From Bacillus tuaregi (lineage in GTDB: Bacteria > Bacillota > Bacilli > Bacillales > Cytobacillaceae), in the NCBI RefSeq assembly GCF_900104575.1, contig NZ_LT629730.1, positions 248,001 through 312,000 on the forward strand: a stretch of DNA of 64,000 nt, given 5' to 3'. The notes under the pieces were generated by a model, which saw only the letters and a program-made list of their open reading frames with translations, ran no database searches and had not been told where the DNA came from. How positions within the stretch are numbered: the stretch's first letter is position 1; every line of letters begins with the position of its first letter. This document shows positions 35,969-45,002 of this stretch, in pieces. Position numbers and translations under genes: made by a program.

Positions 35969-37204
35969 ATGGTTATGATGTCGCAAAAAAGTGAAGTGAA
36001 AAATAGACTTGTAAAGAAATTTGATGGATATCAATCCTTTCAGTACTTAACTCCTGGAAAGGATTATAAACCTTTTCAGCTGCCACAGTCAGAGAAATAT
36101 CGGCAGACAGAAGAGATAGAGCTTAGAGACGATCAGGAGAGGATTTTTGAGACCCTATTAAAATATTACCCTATTGTATCTCTTAGAGATCATGGTTTTG
36201 TGGTCCCTAAGAACCAAGAGGATATTATTGCTTACTGCCGCCAGCTCCATACAGCATTTGACTATGAAGGGTTGGCCCTATCCGGAGTAGACGTGTTATT
36301 CGAAAACTTTATGGATGGAATCTCTCTTTTGACCTCATCAAATGGCTTAAAGTGGGATGATGTCATTTTAACATTAGGAATTCGCTATTGTGATATTGCA
36401 AAACAAGATACGGTTTATATTGCTCGGAATTATCATGATTTATTGGAGGCAAAAGGGTCAAATAAAATGGCCATTCTGCCATCATTGGAGGCCGCAAGTA
36501 TTTTAGAAAATGAAGTGGACCGTGTCGATGTTTTATATGGTCTAGGGATTCGATGTCTGGGGATCACCTACAATGAAGCGAATACTCTTGGTTCAGGCCT
36601 AATGGAAAAACAGGACGGCGGGTTAACAAGATTCGGCCATAGGGTAGTGGAAAGGATGAATCGCTTGGGAATGGTGATTGATATCTCGCATTGTGGGGAT
36701 CAGACAAGTCTGGACGTAATTGAAGCAAGCGAGGCACCGGTCTTTATTACACATGCAGGTGCACGAGCGGTTTGGAACTCTCCTAGAATGAAGTCGGATG
36801 AGGTATTAAAGGCTTGTGCAGAAAAGGGCGGCGTTATTGGGGTTTGTGCAGCACCCAATACGACTCTTTCAGCAAAGAACCCAAATGAACATACCATTAA
36901 ATCCGTTATGGAGCATTTAGAGTATTTAATTGAACTTGTTGGAATCGACCATGTTGGGTTGGGTCCTGATACGTTTTTTGGCGATCATGTTGGGTTACAG
37001 CATGCATTTGATGACATGTTATCCCTTAGTGAATCACATGGAGAACATTTCGAGGAATCTTCCTATGTAAAAGGGTTAGAAAATCCGACAGAAGCAACAA
37101 AGAATATGATTCGATGGATGATTAAACATGGCTATCCATTTCAAGATATTCAAAAAATCATTGGTGGGAATGCGCTTAGGGTACTGAAGGATATTCTTGA
37201 TTAA
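35969..37204 (+). CDS. Membrane-dipeptidase (peptidase M19)-like metallohydrolase
   Basis: 411 residues. The C-terminal two thirds match renal dipeptidases: LPSLEAAS (metal-bridging Glu), VIDISHCG (His), VFITHAGAR (His), GGVIGVCAAP and IDHVGLGPDTF. The N-terminal HxD metal pair expected in the family is not clear; the corresponding stretch reads SLRDHGFV. A changed metal site and a reaction other than dipeptide cleavage are possible. ATG 35969 is set by GGGAGGT 6 bases upstream; the frame open to 35747 is repeat sequence and should not be annotated as protein. It is in the catabolic island; its substrate is unknown. Confidence 0.75.
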   Translation: MVMMSQKSEVKNRLVKKFDGYQSFQYLTPGKDYKPFQLPQSEKYRQTEEIELRDDQERIFETLLKYYPIVSLRDHGFVVPKNQEDIIAYCRQLHTAFDYEGLALSGVDVLFENFMDGISLLTSSNGLKWDDVILTLGIRYCDIAKQDTVYIARNYHDLLEAKGSNKMAILPSLEAASILENEVDRVDVLYGLGIRCLGITYNEANTLGSGLMEKQDGGLTRFGHRVVERMNRLGMVIDISHCGDQTSLDVIEASEAPVFITHAGARAVWNSPRMKSDEVLKACAEKGGVIGVCAAPNTTLSAKNPNEHTIKSVMEHLEYLIELVGIDHVGLGPDTFFGDHVGLQHAFDDMLSLSESHGEHFEESSYVKGLENPTEATKNMIRWMIKHGYPFQDIQKIIGGNALRVLKDILD

Positions 37205-37304
37205 TTGTAAACACTGCTTCAGTTGTAAGTATAAATCCTATAAATAGAGAAATGAATTGTGGGTAAATACTATATGATTCGGCTAGAAAAAACAAATTTT
37301 TCGA

Positions 37305-37346
37305 CCTAAACATACATTGTTTAATAGACTATTAATTTATTAATAT
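37305..37346 (+). promoter_or_regulatory. Promoter of the Rieske-1/TRAP operon with the shared 18-bp box
   Basis: CCTAAACATACATTGTTT at 37305-37322; TTGTTT serves as -35 and TAATAT at 37341 as -10 (18-base spacer). The box matches 41932 in 16 of 18 positions. Confidence 0.6.
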
Positions 37347-37396
37347 AAAATAGTAGTTTGAATTTTTAAAATAATCTTAAAATAAGGAGAGGGCTT

Positions 37397-38671
37397 ATGC
37401 TAGCAAAAAAGGATAATGAATTATTAACACGTACGGGACCTGGTACACCTACAGGTGAACTTTTCCGTCGTTATTGGATTCCGGCCCTTTGTTCAAATGA
37501 ACTGAAGCAGGACGGAAAGCCCAAACGTGTAAAATTATTAGGTGAAAATCTAGTAGCTTTCAGAGACACAAATGGAAAAGTGGGATTAATAGATGAAGCT
37601 TGCCCTCACAGAGGTACATCGCTTTACTACGGGATAAATGATGGCTGCGGTTTGACCTGTATGTATCATGGGTGGAAATTTGATACGAATGGTAGCTGTA
37701 TAGATATTCCGTCAGAACCAACTGATAAATTAAAGAAATCAATAAAATTAAAGTCATATCCAACCCATGAGCAAAACGGTATTATTTGGACTTACATGGG
37801 TCCTAAAGAAAAGATGCCACCTGTACCCAACTTTTATTGGATGAAGCTTCCACAGGAAAATTTAATGGCTGAACGAGTGTGGCAGGACTGTAATTATCTC
37901 CAGGTAATAGAAAATGATTTAGATTTTGTACATGCGGCCTTTCTTCATAAAGCCCTCATTAATCAAGACATACAAGAAAATGTTTTGTGTACAGATTTAG
38001 GGATTAATCCTGATCATCCGTTAGTGAAAAATCCTCCAGTAAAGCAGGCCGTACAGGATACCAATTACGGAAAACGTTGTGTGGCAGTAGGGATTGGGGA
38101 TGAGGTGAATAACGCTTATATGGAAATCCATTTTATTTTCCCGTTTTATTCTTATCCACCACGATTTGCAGGAGAAGATGGAATGTTCCATGCGTTTATC
38201 CCTCGTGACGATGAAAGTACCTGGAGCTGGGATATCCAATTTGCCCACCACAATCCAATTGATGTCGAAACACAACATATTCGAAGGGGTTTATTAGTAG
38301 ATGAAAACCATCGAAAGTTACGGAATGTAGAAAATGACTATGAACAAGATCAAACCTTAATGAAGACACTTAACTTCAGTGGAATTCGCGGTATTGCGAC
38401 ACAGGACCACGCTGCGACAGAGAGTATGGGAACCGTTGTAGATCGTTCTACGGAACATTTAGGGACAAGCGATCTTCCTATTATTCATATGAGAAAAATG
38501 CTATTGGATTCTGTTAAAGAGTTACAAGAAGGTAAAGAGCCATTGGCACTTGAAAACCAATCACTGCAAACCTTATTAAGCGAAGGACTATACGCACCAA
38601 AGGAGAAGTCATGGCAAGAAGCATTTCCGTTAAAAGAAAGATTTGATAAAAGTTCTAAAGTAATGAAGTGA
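37397..38671 (+). CDS. Rieske non-heme iron oxygenase, alpha subunit 1 (phthalate-dioxygenase type)
   Basis: 424 residues. The N-terminal Rieske domain has CPHRG (about residues 69-73) and CMYHGWKF (about 88-95), the 2-Cys/2-His cluster ligands. The catalytic domain carries ENDLDFVHAAFLHKA (about 175-190), giving the His ligands of the mononuclear iron. Sequence type is phthalate 4,5-dioxygenase-like (GPGTPTGELFRRYWIPAL), a family without a beta subunit. It oxygenates or demethylates an aromatic ring using O2 and electrons from a reductase. It heads an operon with the TRAP genes. A close paralogue lies at 42032. The substrate is unknown. Confidence 0.9.
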   Translation: MLAKKDNELLTRTGPGTPTGELFRRYWIPALCSNELKQDGKPKRVKLLGENLVAFRDTNGKVGLIDEACPHRGTSLYYGINDGCGLTCMYHGWKFDTNGSCIDIPSEPTDKLKKSIKLKSYPTHEQNGIIWTYMGPKEKMPPVPNFYWMKLPQENLMAERVWQDCNYLQVIENDLDFVHAAFLHKALINQDIQENVLCTDLGINPDHPLVKNPPVKQAVQDTNYGKRCVAVGIGDEVNNAYMEIHFIFPFYSYPPRFAGEDGMFHAFIPRDDESTWSWDIQFAHHNPIDVETQHIRRGLLVDENHRKLRNVENDYEQDQTLMKTLNFSGIRGIATQDHAATESMGTVVDRSTEHLGTSDLPIIHMRKMLLDSVKELQEGKEPLALENQSLQTLLSEGLYAPKEKSWQEAFPLKERFDKSSKVMK

Positions 38672-38729
38672 ATATCCATTAGTAATTTCTCGGTTTTAAC
38701 CAAAACTTAATCGTCAGGGGAGAAGGAAT

Positions 38730-39755
38730 ATGAAAAAATGGTCCATATCAATACTTACTATCATACTGCTTACATTTTCAATTCTTGCAGGTTGTTCATC
38801 AAGTTCAAGTAAAGAAGCAAGCAGTAGCGGTGAAAATACTAAATCTGGTGAGACACAAACATTGAAGCTAATTTCCTTTTTATCAGTGGATCACATGCTG
38901 ACAAAAGACATTATTCCGATGTGGATCGATATGGTTGAAAAAGAATTAGACGGTGAAGTGAAAATTGAATGGATTGGCGGTCCGGAATCCATCCCTGCAA
39001 CGGAACAATTTAATGCCGTGAAAAATGGCCTGGTCGATATTAATTTCAATGCCTCATCCCAATTTTCAAACTTGATGCCTGAATCAGATTCAATGTTAAT
39101 GTCACCCTTTACACTAGGTGAAGAAAGAGAAAATGGATACTTTGATTATTTAGGCCAATTATTTGAAAAGAATGGTGTCGTCTATTTAGGTCGCTGGTTA
39201 AGTGAAGAGCCATTCTACTTTTGGAGTAATAAAGAAGTTTCTAGTTTGGCAGAATTAAAGGGTGCTAAATTCCGTTCAAATCCGATTTATCATGGAACGA
39301 TGGATCAATTGGGAATGGTACAGGTTGATGTACACCCATCTGATGTATATACATCGCTCGAAAGAAATCTCGTCGAGGGGTTTGGCTTTACATTGCTGGG
39401 CCCAAGGGAGAGTGGATGGACTGAAATTACGAAATACGTAATTGATGAACCATTCTTAAATCAAAATACAATGATCATGATTAATCCTAATTCATTTAAC
39501 GGCTTATCTGCCGAAGCACAGAAGAAAATGATTGAAGTTACAGCAAAATTTGAAACGGAAATGGCAAATTATTTTATAGAGAAGAATGAAGAGGAATGGA
39601 AGGCCCTTAAAGAAGACGGGGTAAAAGTAATTGATATTAGTCAGAAAGATCGTGATTTATTACAAAAACATATCAATGAACAAACATGGAAATCGCTAGA
39701 AAAGAATATTGATAAAGATACTGTCAAAGAATTAAAAGGGCTTTTAAATAAATAA
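38730..39755 (+). CDS. dctP: TRAP transporter solute-binding protein DctP
   Basis: 341 residues. The lipobox LAGC (Cys about 22) anchors it outside the membrane. The DctP fold is shown by KLISFLSVDHMLTKDIIPMW, ATEQFNAVKNGLVDINF, LAELKGAKFRSNPIYH with the conserved Arg that binds the substrate carboxylate, and VDVHPSDVYTSLERNLVEGF. It delivers an organic acid to DctQM. A GGGGAGAAGG site precedes ATG. The operon places it directly after the first Rieske gene, so the ligand is probably an aromatic or related carboxylate. Confidence 0.88.
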   Translation: MKKWSISILTIILLTFSILAGCSSSSSKEASSSGENTKSGETQTLKLISFLSVDHMLTKDIIPMWIDMVEKELDGEVKIEWIGGPESIPATEQFNAVKNGLVDINFNASSQFSNLMPESDSMLMSPFTLGEERENGYFDYLGQLFEKNGVVYLGRWLSEEPFYFWSNKEVSSLAELKGAKFRSNPIYHGTMDQLGMVQVDVHPSDVYTSLERNLVEGFGFTLLGPRESGWTEITKYVIDEPFLNQNTMIMINPNSFNGLSAEAQKKMIEVTAKFETEMANYFIEKNEEEWKALKEDGVKVIDISQKDRDLLQKHINEQTWKSLEKNIDKDTVKELKGLLNK

Positions 39756-39766
39756 CATCTCTCTAT

Positions 39767-39793
39767 GAAAAGGGATATTCAATATCCCTTTTC
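39767..39793 (+). promoter_or_regulatory. Intercistronic hairpin between dctP and dctQ
   Basis: GAAAAGGGATATT pairs with AATATCCCTTTTC, an almost perfect 13-bp stem with a one-base loop region. It can stabilise the dctP message or partly stop transcription so that the binding protein is made in excess over the membrane subunits. Confidence 0.6.
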
Positions 39794-39817
39794 AATGGAT
39801 AAAAAGGAGGCGGTAGT

Positions 39818-40399
39818 TTGAAAACATTCTTTAAGTGGTTAGATAAGATTGAAAATGTATTCGCCGCTATTGGGATGTGGGTGATTGCTTTCATGATGGG
39901 TCTAGTTGTCTTTGAAGTCATCATACGTAATTTATTCAATTATTCTTTTAGCTGGTCAATAGATTACACAAGCTATGCGCTGTTATATATTGCCTTTCTA
40001 GGTGCTGCATGGTTGTTACGTGAGGGCGGTCATGTTTCGGTAAACATACTCGAAGAATATCTGCCAGCAAAAAGTCTTAAATTTCTAGATTACATCATTG
40101 TTATTTCCGGAATCCTATTAAGTCTTGTCTTAGTATATTACGGTATCGGAGTTACATGGGATTTGTATATTAACGATACAAGGAGCCTCTCAGTCGTTAA
40201 AACACCGCTTGCCTATGTAGTAATGATTATTCCGATTGGGGGCCTGTTATTGCTGTTGGAATTTTTCCGTAAAGGATATTTGTTAGTGACCGTTAAGGTT
40301 CCGACTGCAGATATAGATAAGGTGAGAGCAAATGCCAATATCAATTCAAATACTAATATAAATACAGATATAAGTATTAACCCTAAATCAAATGTATAA
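39818..40399 (+). CDS. dctQ: TRAP transporter small permease DctQ
   Basis: 193 residues with four hydrophobic helices and the DctQ features FEVIIRNLFNYSFSWSID after helix 1 and AAWLLREGGHVSVNIL. It forms the small membrane subunit with DctM. The last 25 residues are a low-complexity Asn/Ile/Thr repeat (NINSNTNINTD), beyond the conserved family end. TTG start with AAGGAGG upstream. Confidence 0.85.
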   Translation: MKTFFKWLDKIENVFAAIGMWVIAFMMGLVVFEVIIRNLFNYSFSWSIDYTSYALLYIAFLGAAWLLREGGHVSVNILEEYLPAKSLKFLDYIIVISGILLSLVLVYYGIGVTWDLYINDTRSLSVVKTPLAYVVMIIPIGGLLLLLEFFRKGYLLVTVKVPTADIDKVRANANINSNTNINTDISINPKSNV

Positions 40400-40413
40400 A
40401 AGGTGGTGAAGGT

Positions 40414-41721
40414 ATGGAATGGTGGTTAGTTCTGATTATTATATTATTCAGCCTGCTCACACTGATGTTTATGAGAGTTCCAGTGGCATTTGCTTTTATT
40501 CTCGTAAATATTGGCGGAGCACTAGTGTTTTGGGGAATGGAAGGAATGGATCAACTGGTCATGAGTATCAAAGACTCACTAGTCAATTTTTCATTAATTC
40601 CTATTCCTCTCTTCGTTTTAATGGGTGAAATCATGTTCCATGCTGGCCTTGCAGGAAACCTTATTAATACGATAGATAAATGGTTTGGTAAAGTTCCGGG
40701 TAGATTAAGCCTAATTGCTGTTGGTGGTGGTACAGCGCTTTCCACTTTAACGGGTTCCTCCGCCTCCACTACGGCGATTTTGGGTTCTACATTACTCCCT
40801 GAGATGGAAAAGAAAGGCTATAAAAATGAATTAGCCTTAGGTCCGATTTTGGGCAGTGGGGGCTTGGCTGTCCTCATTCCGCCTAGTGCTTTAGGGGTAT
40901 TGCTTGCTTCCGTATCCAAAGTGTCTATTGGCACCTTTATGGTGGCCATCATTTTACCTGGAGTTCTAGTTGCCATTTTATTTGCGCTATACGTTATTAT
41001 TCGGGCAAGGACCCAGCCGCATTTAGCGCCTGTATATTCGACGGAAAAAATATCACTGAAAGAGAAAATGGTCGATACAATAAAATATGTATTACCGTTA
41101 GGGTTTATCTTATTCCTTGTGATCGGATTGATTTTATTAGGAATCAGTTCACCAACTGAATCAGCAGCCCTAGGTGCCTTTGGTAGCCTTGTCCTTGCAG
41201 CAGCCTATCGAAAATTAACAAAAGAAAGTTTAATTAATGCATTTAAAGGAACGATGAAAATATCCGTCATGATTTTAATGATTGTGACAGGTTCAACTGC
41301 CTTTAGTCAAATTCTTGCCTTTTCAGGGGCTACCCAAGAGATGGTTCGTCTAATTGCAGGTCTTTCCATTGACCCAATCGTACTATTAAGCTTAATGTTA
41401 TTTGTTATTATCATTATGGGTACTTTTATGGAAGGTTTGGCTATCATTATGATTGTATTACCGATTTTTACACCAGTAGCCATGACACTTGGTTTTGATT
41501 TATATTGGTTTTCAACCCTTGTATTAATCGCGGTTGAAGTAGGTGCTATTAGTCCTCCTTTTGGATTAGGATTATTTGTCCTTAAATCTGTAAGTAAATA
41601 TAAAATGAGTGCCATTTATAAATCTTCTATTCCGTTTGTTGCCTTGTTCCTTATAGCGCTAGCCCTATTAATTGCCTTTCCGGAAATTACATTATGGCTA
41701 CCAAGTTTAATGAAAACATAG
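40414..41721 (+). CDS. dctM: TRAP transporter large permease DctM
   Basis: 435 residues, about 12 helices, with RVPVAFAFILVNIGGAL, GGGTALSTLTGSSASTTAI, PILGSGGLAVLIPPS and the second-half GAISPPFGLGLFVLKS, all hallmarks of the DctM/SiaM family. It couples Na+ influx to uptake of the DctP-bound acid. It starts 14 bases after dctQ with AAGGTGGTG upstream and ends the operon at a strong terminator. Confidence 0.9.
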   Translation: MEWWLVLIIILFSLLTLMFMRVPVAFAFILVNIGGALVFWGMEGMDQLVMSIKDSLVNFSLIPIPLFVLMGEIMFHAGLAGNLINTIDKWFGKVPGRLSLIAVGGGTALSTLTGSSASTTAILGSTLLPEMEKKGYKNELALGPILGSGGLAVLIPPSALGVLLASVSKVSIGTFMVAIILPGVLVAILFALYVIIRARTQPHLAPVYSTEKISLKEKMVDTIKYVLPLGFILFLVIGLILLGISSPTESAALGAFGSLVLAAAYRKLTKESLINAFKGTMKISVMILMIVTGSTAFSQILAFSGATQEMVRLIAGLSIDPIVLLSLMLFVIIIMGTFMEGLAIIMIVLPIFTPVAMTLGFDLYWFSTLVLIAVEVGAISPPFGLGLFVLKSVSKYKMSAIYKSSIPFVALFLIALALLIAFPEITLWLPSLMKT

Positions 41722-41777
41722 AATGTATTTGTCATCTATTAAGGAAGCAATTATTGGGATGACAGAATATCTTATCA

Positions 41778-41827
41778 AGAGCAAAAGGCTGTCCTAAAAC
41801 GATTAGGACAGCCTTTTGCTCTTTTTT
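41778..41827 (+). terminator. Strong terminator after dctM
   Basis: AGAGCAAAAGGCTGTCCTAA pairs with TTAGGACAGCCTTTTGCTCT, followed by TTTTT. Confidence 0.92.
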
Positions 41828-41931
41828 GAGAGTTCATGGTTTCTATTGGATTTGAGAGCCACAAATTTTCTTAATTTGTGTTAGGTTGACCCAACTGTAT
41901 GTTTCGGTTGAATAGGTGAGTCATTTTCTAA

Positions 41932-41972
41932 CCTATTCATACATTGTTTCCAATCAGATATTTCACTACTAT
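41932..41972 (+). promoter_or_regulatory. Promoter of the Rieske-2 operon with the shared 18-bp box
   Basis: CCTATTCATACATTGTTT at 41932-41949; TTGTTT as -35, then 17 bases and TACTAT at 41967, in a TATAAT-rich stretch. Confidence 0.6.
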
Positions 41973-42031
41973 ATAATTATAATTTAAATTTTCCGAAAAT
42001 AAAAAGAGTTTATATCAGGAGGTTATCAATT

Positions 42032-43312
42032 ATGTTAACAAAACAGGATAATCATTTATTAACACGTACGGGTCCAGGAACTCCAATGGGTGAGCTGTTT
42101 AGAAGATATTGGATTCCTGCTCTAAAATCTGATGAATTAAGTAATGACGGAAAGCCGCAGCGTATTCGATTGCTTAGTGAGGATTTGATTGCATTTCGAG
42201 ATACTGAGGGAAAGGTTGGCTTAATAGAAGAGGCTTGTCCACACCGTGGGACATCTCTTTATTACGGTATTAATGATGGCTGTGGTATCACCTGCATGTA
42301 TCACGGATGGAAGTTTAATACGAAGGGTGAATGTACAGATATTCCATCTGAAGAAGGAGATCCAAAGTTTAGAAAGAAAATCAAAATTAAGAGCTATCCG
42401 ATTAAAGAAGTAAAAGGAATGATTTGGACGTACATGGGACCTGAGGAGGAGCAACCGGAATTCCCTGAGTTCTATTGGATGGGACTGCCAGATGATTATA
42501 TGATGTCAGAGCGGGTTTGGCAGGAGTGCAATTATGCTCAGGTAATGGAAAATGACCTGGATTATGTCCATGCTGCGTTTCTTCACAAGGCTCACGGCAA
42601 ACAGGAGACAGGTGAAGGGATTTTAAGTACTGACTTAGGAATTGACCCGAACCATCCGCTTGTGAAGAATCCACCGGTTAAACAGGCTGTTGAGGATGCT
42701 AACTATGGAAAACGCTGTGTAGCTGTTGGAATTGGAAACGAAACAGATAATGCCTTTATGGAAATTCACTATATCTTCCCATTCTATACGTATCCCCCAC
42801 GATTTGAGGGTGAGGATGGCATGTGGCATGCCTTCATTCCAAGAGATGATTACAGCACATGGTCATGGGATGTCCAATTTTCCCATAACCATCCAATTGA
42901 TGTACAGGCGAACCATGACCGCCGTGGCTTGAAGCTGGATGAGCATTTTAGAAAACAAGTTAATCTGGAAAATGAATACGCACAGGATCGCGACCTACAA
43001 ATTACAGGCAATTTCTCCGGTATCCGCGGTATCGCGAACCAGGATCATGCGGCAACTGAAACAATGGGACCGATTGTTGACCGCTCAAAAGAGCATCTTG
43101 GAACAAGTGACCTGCCTATCATTCATATGCGCCGCTTATTGCTTCAACAAGTAAAAGCATTCCAAGAAGGCAAGGAGAAATTGGCATTAGAGAATAAGTC
43201 ACTGAAAAATCTGTACAGTGCAGGACTATATGATAGCAACCAAAAATCCTGGCAGGTAGCCTTCCCAATGCAGAATCAGTTTAAAAAGGATGAGCAGGAA
43301 GTAAAATCTTAA
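42032..43312 (+). CDS. Rieske non-heme iron oxygenase, alpha subunit 2 (phthalate-dioxygenase type)
   Basis: 426 residues, a close paralogue of the product at 37397 (long identical stretches such as GKRCVAVGIG and DLPIIHMR). It has the same Rieske ligands CPHRG and CMYHGWKF and iron-site motif ENDLDYVHAAFLHKA. Both copies keep every visible catalytic residue, so both should be active, perhaps on different ring positions or substrates. It has its own copy of the shared promoter box. AGGAGG lies 8 bases before ATG. Its GC content is slightly higher than copy 1. No dedicated reductase gene was found in the window. Confidence 0.9.
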   Translation: MLTKQDNHLLTRTGPGTPMGELFRRYWIPALKSDELSNDGKPQRIRLLSEDLIAFRDTEGKVGLIEEACPHRGTSLYYGINDGCGITCMYHGWKFNTKGECTDIPSEEGDPKFRKKIKIKSYPIKEVKGMIWTYMGPEEEQPEFPEFYWMGLPDDYMMSERVWQECNYAQVMENDLDYVHAAFLHKAHGKQETGEGILSTDLGIDPNHPLVKNPPVKQAVEDANYGKRCVAVGIGNETDNAFMEIHYIFPFYTYPPRFEGEDGMWHAFIPRDDYSTWSWDVQFSHNHPIDVQANHDRRGLKLDEHFRKQVNLENEYAQDRDLQITGNFSGIRGIANQDHAATETMGPIVDRSKEHLGTSDLPIIHMRRLLLQQVKAFQEGKEKLALENKSLKNLYSAGLYDSNQKSWQVAFPMQNQFKKDEQEVKS

Positions 43313-43429
43313 TATAGTATCGTTTCTGATTATGCGTAAAGGGTTCAGGCATCAAGTAATCACTAAACATAAACGGTTAAAAGATGCCTGGCCTCCTTTG
43401 GAGAAATTTACAGCGAAAGCAGGGATTGC

Positions 43430-43546
43430 ATGACGTTAGAAGAATACTTGCGCACGATTTTAGACGATGTGGAAATAGAATTAGCTACATTAGAGCCGGC
43501 CTTCACTTTTAATCTAGAAGATTATGAGGAGACATGCGATGAATGA
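43430..43546 (+). CDS. Acidic 38-residue ORF overlapping the amidase start
   Basis: MTLEEYLRTILDDVEIELA begins a 38-residue, strongly acidic frame with AGGGA five bases upstream of ATG. Its stop overlaps the amidase start (ATGAATGA), which suggests translational coupling. The position before an amidase recalls the small GatC/AtzG-like partners of GatA/AtzE amidases, but it is shorter than those and I see no clear similarity. It may instead be only a leader peptide or chance frame. Confidence 0.35.
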   Translation: MTLEEYLRTILDDVEIELATLEPAFTFNLEDYEETCDE

Positions 43547-44951
43547 ATTTCTTTTTGAAACCATTGAAAATGCTGGTAATGCGATAAAAACGAAACGGAT
43601 ATCGCCTGTTGAATTAACCCAGTTAACCTTGAATCAAATTCACGAGCATGAGAGAGTCAATGCGTATATTACCGTTATGGAAGAAGAGGCGTTGGCTCAG
43701 GCGAAGCAATTGGAAGCGGAGCTTGTTGCCAACCAGGTGAGGGGACCTTTACATGGGATTCCAATTGCGGTAAAGGATATTTTTCAAACAAAGGGTGTAA
43801 AAACAACCGGTGGCTCAAAAATATTCGAAGATTGGATTCCTGATGAGGATGCTGCAGCGGTTCAAAAGCTAAGGAAGGCAGGAGCCGTTATTATTGGGAA
43901 GGCCAATCTACATGAGTTTGCGATGGGGGCGACCACAGAAAATCCTCATTACGGAAGCACGAAGAACCCTTGGAATGAGGCAAGGATTCCTGGTGGCTCA
44001 AGCGGCGGGTCAGCTGTGGCAACCGCAATGGGAATGGCCTTTGGCGCCGTTGGTTCAGATACAGCTGGTTCCATCCGTCTTCCGGCTGCCATGTGCGGTA
44101 CGGTCGGGTTCAAACCAACCTATGGAGTTGTCAGCAGACGGGGGTGTCTGCCGTTCAGCTGGTCATTGGACCACGCTGGCCCGATGACCAGAACCGTGCA
44201 GGATGCGGCCATCATGCTTGAAGTGATGAAAGGGCATGATGCAAAGGACCCGGCATCTGTAAAAAGAAATGTACCAGCCTTGTCTGACGTTACACTAAAC
44301 GACTTAAAGGGTGTAAAGCTAGGATTCTATGTACCTTATATGTTTGCTGGGATTGATGTGGATGTGAAACGGGTCATTGAAGAAGCCTTCCGTCAAATGG
44401 AAATCCTCGGGGCAGAAATCGTTCCAATTGATTTACCGGGAATTGATGAAGCACTGAATGCATTAAAAACAATTGCTCAATCAGAGGTTGTCTCTGTTCA
44501 CGAACCGTTATTGAATAAGTACGGGCATCTATATGGCGATGATTTAAAATACCGCTTTGAATTTGGCAGTGATATTACTGCGACAGCATACCTTCGTGCT
44601 CAGCGCAGACGTGATCAATTTGTCAGAGACACAATGAAGCAAATGATGGGAATTGATGCCTTAGTGGGTCCAACCAATGTCCAGCCCCCATTTGAGATTG
44701 GAACAATGGTGCCGGAAATGGCTATTAGTAATATGTTTACCTTGGGAAAAACGCCATTAGCTAATATTCTCGGTTTTCCGGCCTTATCTGTAGCCTGCGG
44801 TTTTACATTAGAAAATCTGCCTGTCGGATTACAGCTAATTGGAAAACCATTTACAGATCAGAGAATCCTTCAAATCGGTGACTGCTACGAAAAATCAATG
44901 CCATGGGTCAAGGCTTTAATCAAACATGGGACTAGCCCCTTTCCATCATGA
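43539..44951 (+). CDS. Amidase-signature family amidohydrolase
   Basis: 470 residues. The catalytic triad Lys-cisSer-Ser is visible: Lys in IPIAVKDIF (about residue 75), cis-Ser in GGSSGGSAVA and nucleophile in GSDTAGSIRLPAAM (about 150-180). It hydrolyses an amide in the cytoplasm. ATG 43539 has GAGGAGA 8 bases upstream. It sits between the second Rieske gene and the extradiol dioxygenase, so it may release an amine or ammonia from a nitrogen-containing aromatic substrate or ring-cleavage product. A GatA role is unlikely, as gatC and gatB are absent. Confidence 0.88.
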   Translation: MNEFLFETIENAGNAIKTKRISPVELTQLTLNQIHEHERVNAYITVMEEEALAQAKQLEAELVANQVRGPLHGIPIAVKDIFQTKGVKTTGGSKIFEDWIPDEDAAAVQKLRKAGAVIIGKANLHEFAMGATTENPHYGSTKNPWNEARIPGGSSGGSAVATAMGMAFGAVGSDTAGSIRLPAAMCGTVGFKPTYGVVSRRGCLPFSWSLDHAGPMTRTVQDAAIMLEVMKGHDAKDPASVKRNVPALSDVTLNDLKGVKLGFYVPYMFAGIDVDVKRVIEEAFRQMEILGAEIVPIDLPGIDEALNALKTIAQSEVVSVHEPLLNKYGHLYGDDLKYRFEFGSDITATAYLRAQRRRDQFVRDTMKQMMGIDALVGPTNVQPPFEIGTMVPEMAISNMFTLGKTPLANILGFPALSVACGFTLENLPVGLQLIGKPFTDQRILQIGDCYEKSMPWVKALIKHGTSPFPS

Positions 44952-45002
44952 AGCTAAGAGAATGCTTACAATCAACAAATTGAAGAATAAGAGGAGAACC
45001 AA

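Noticed and set aside
43539-44951. GatA subunit of the tRNA amidotransferase
   Set aside because: No gatC or gatB gene is adjacent and the context is catabolic; a generic amidase-signature enzyme fits better.
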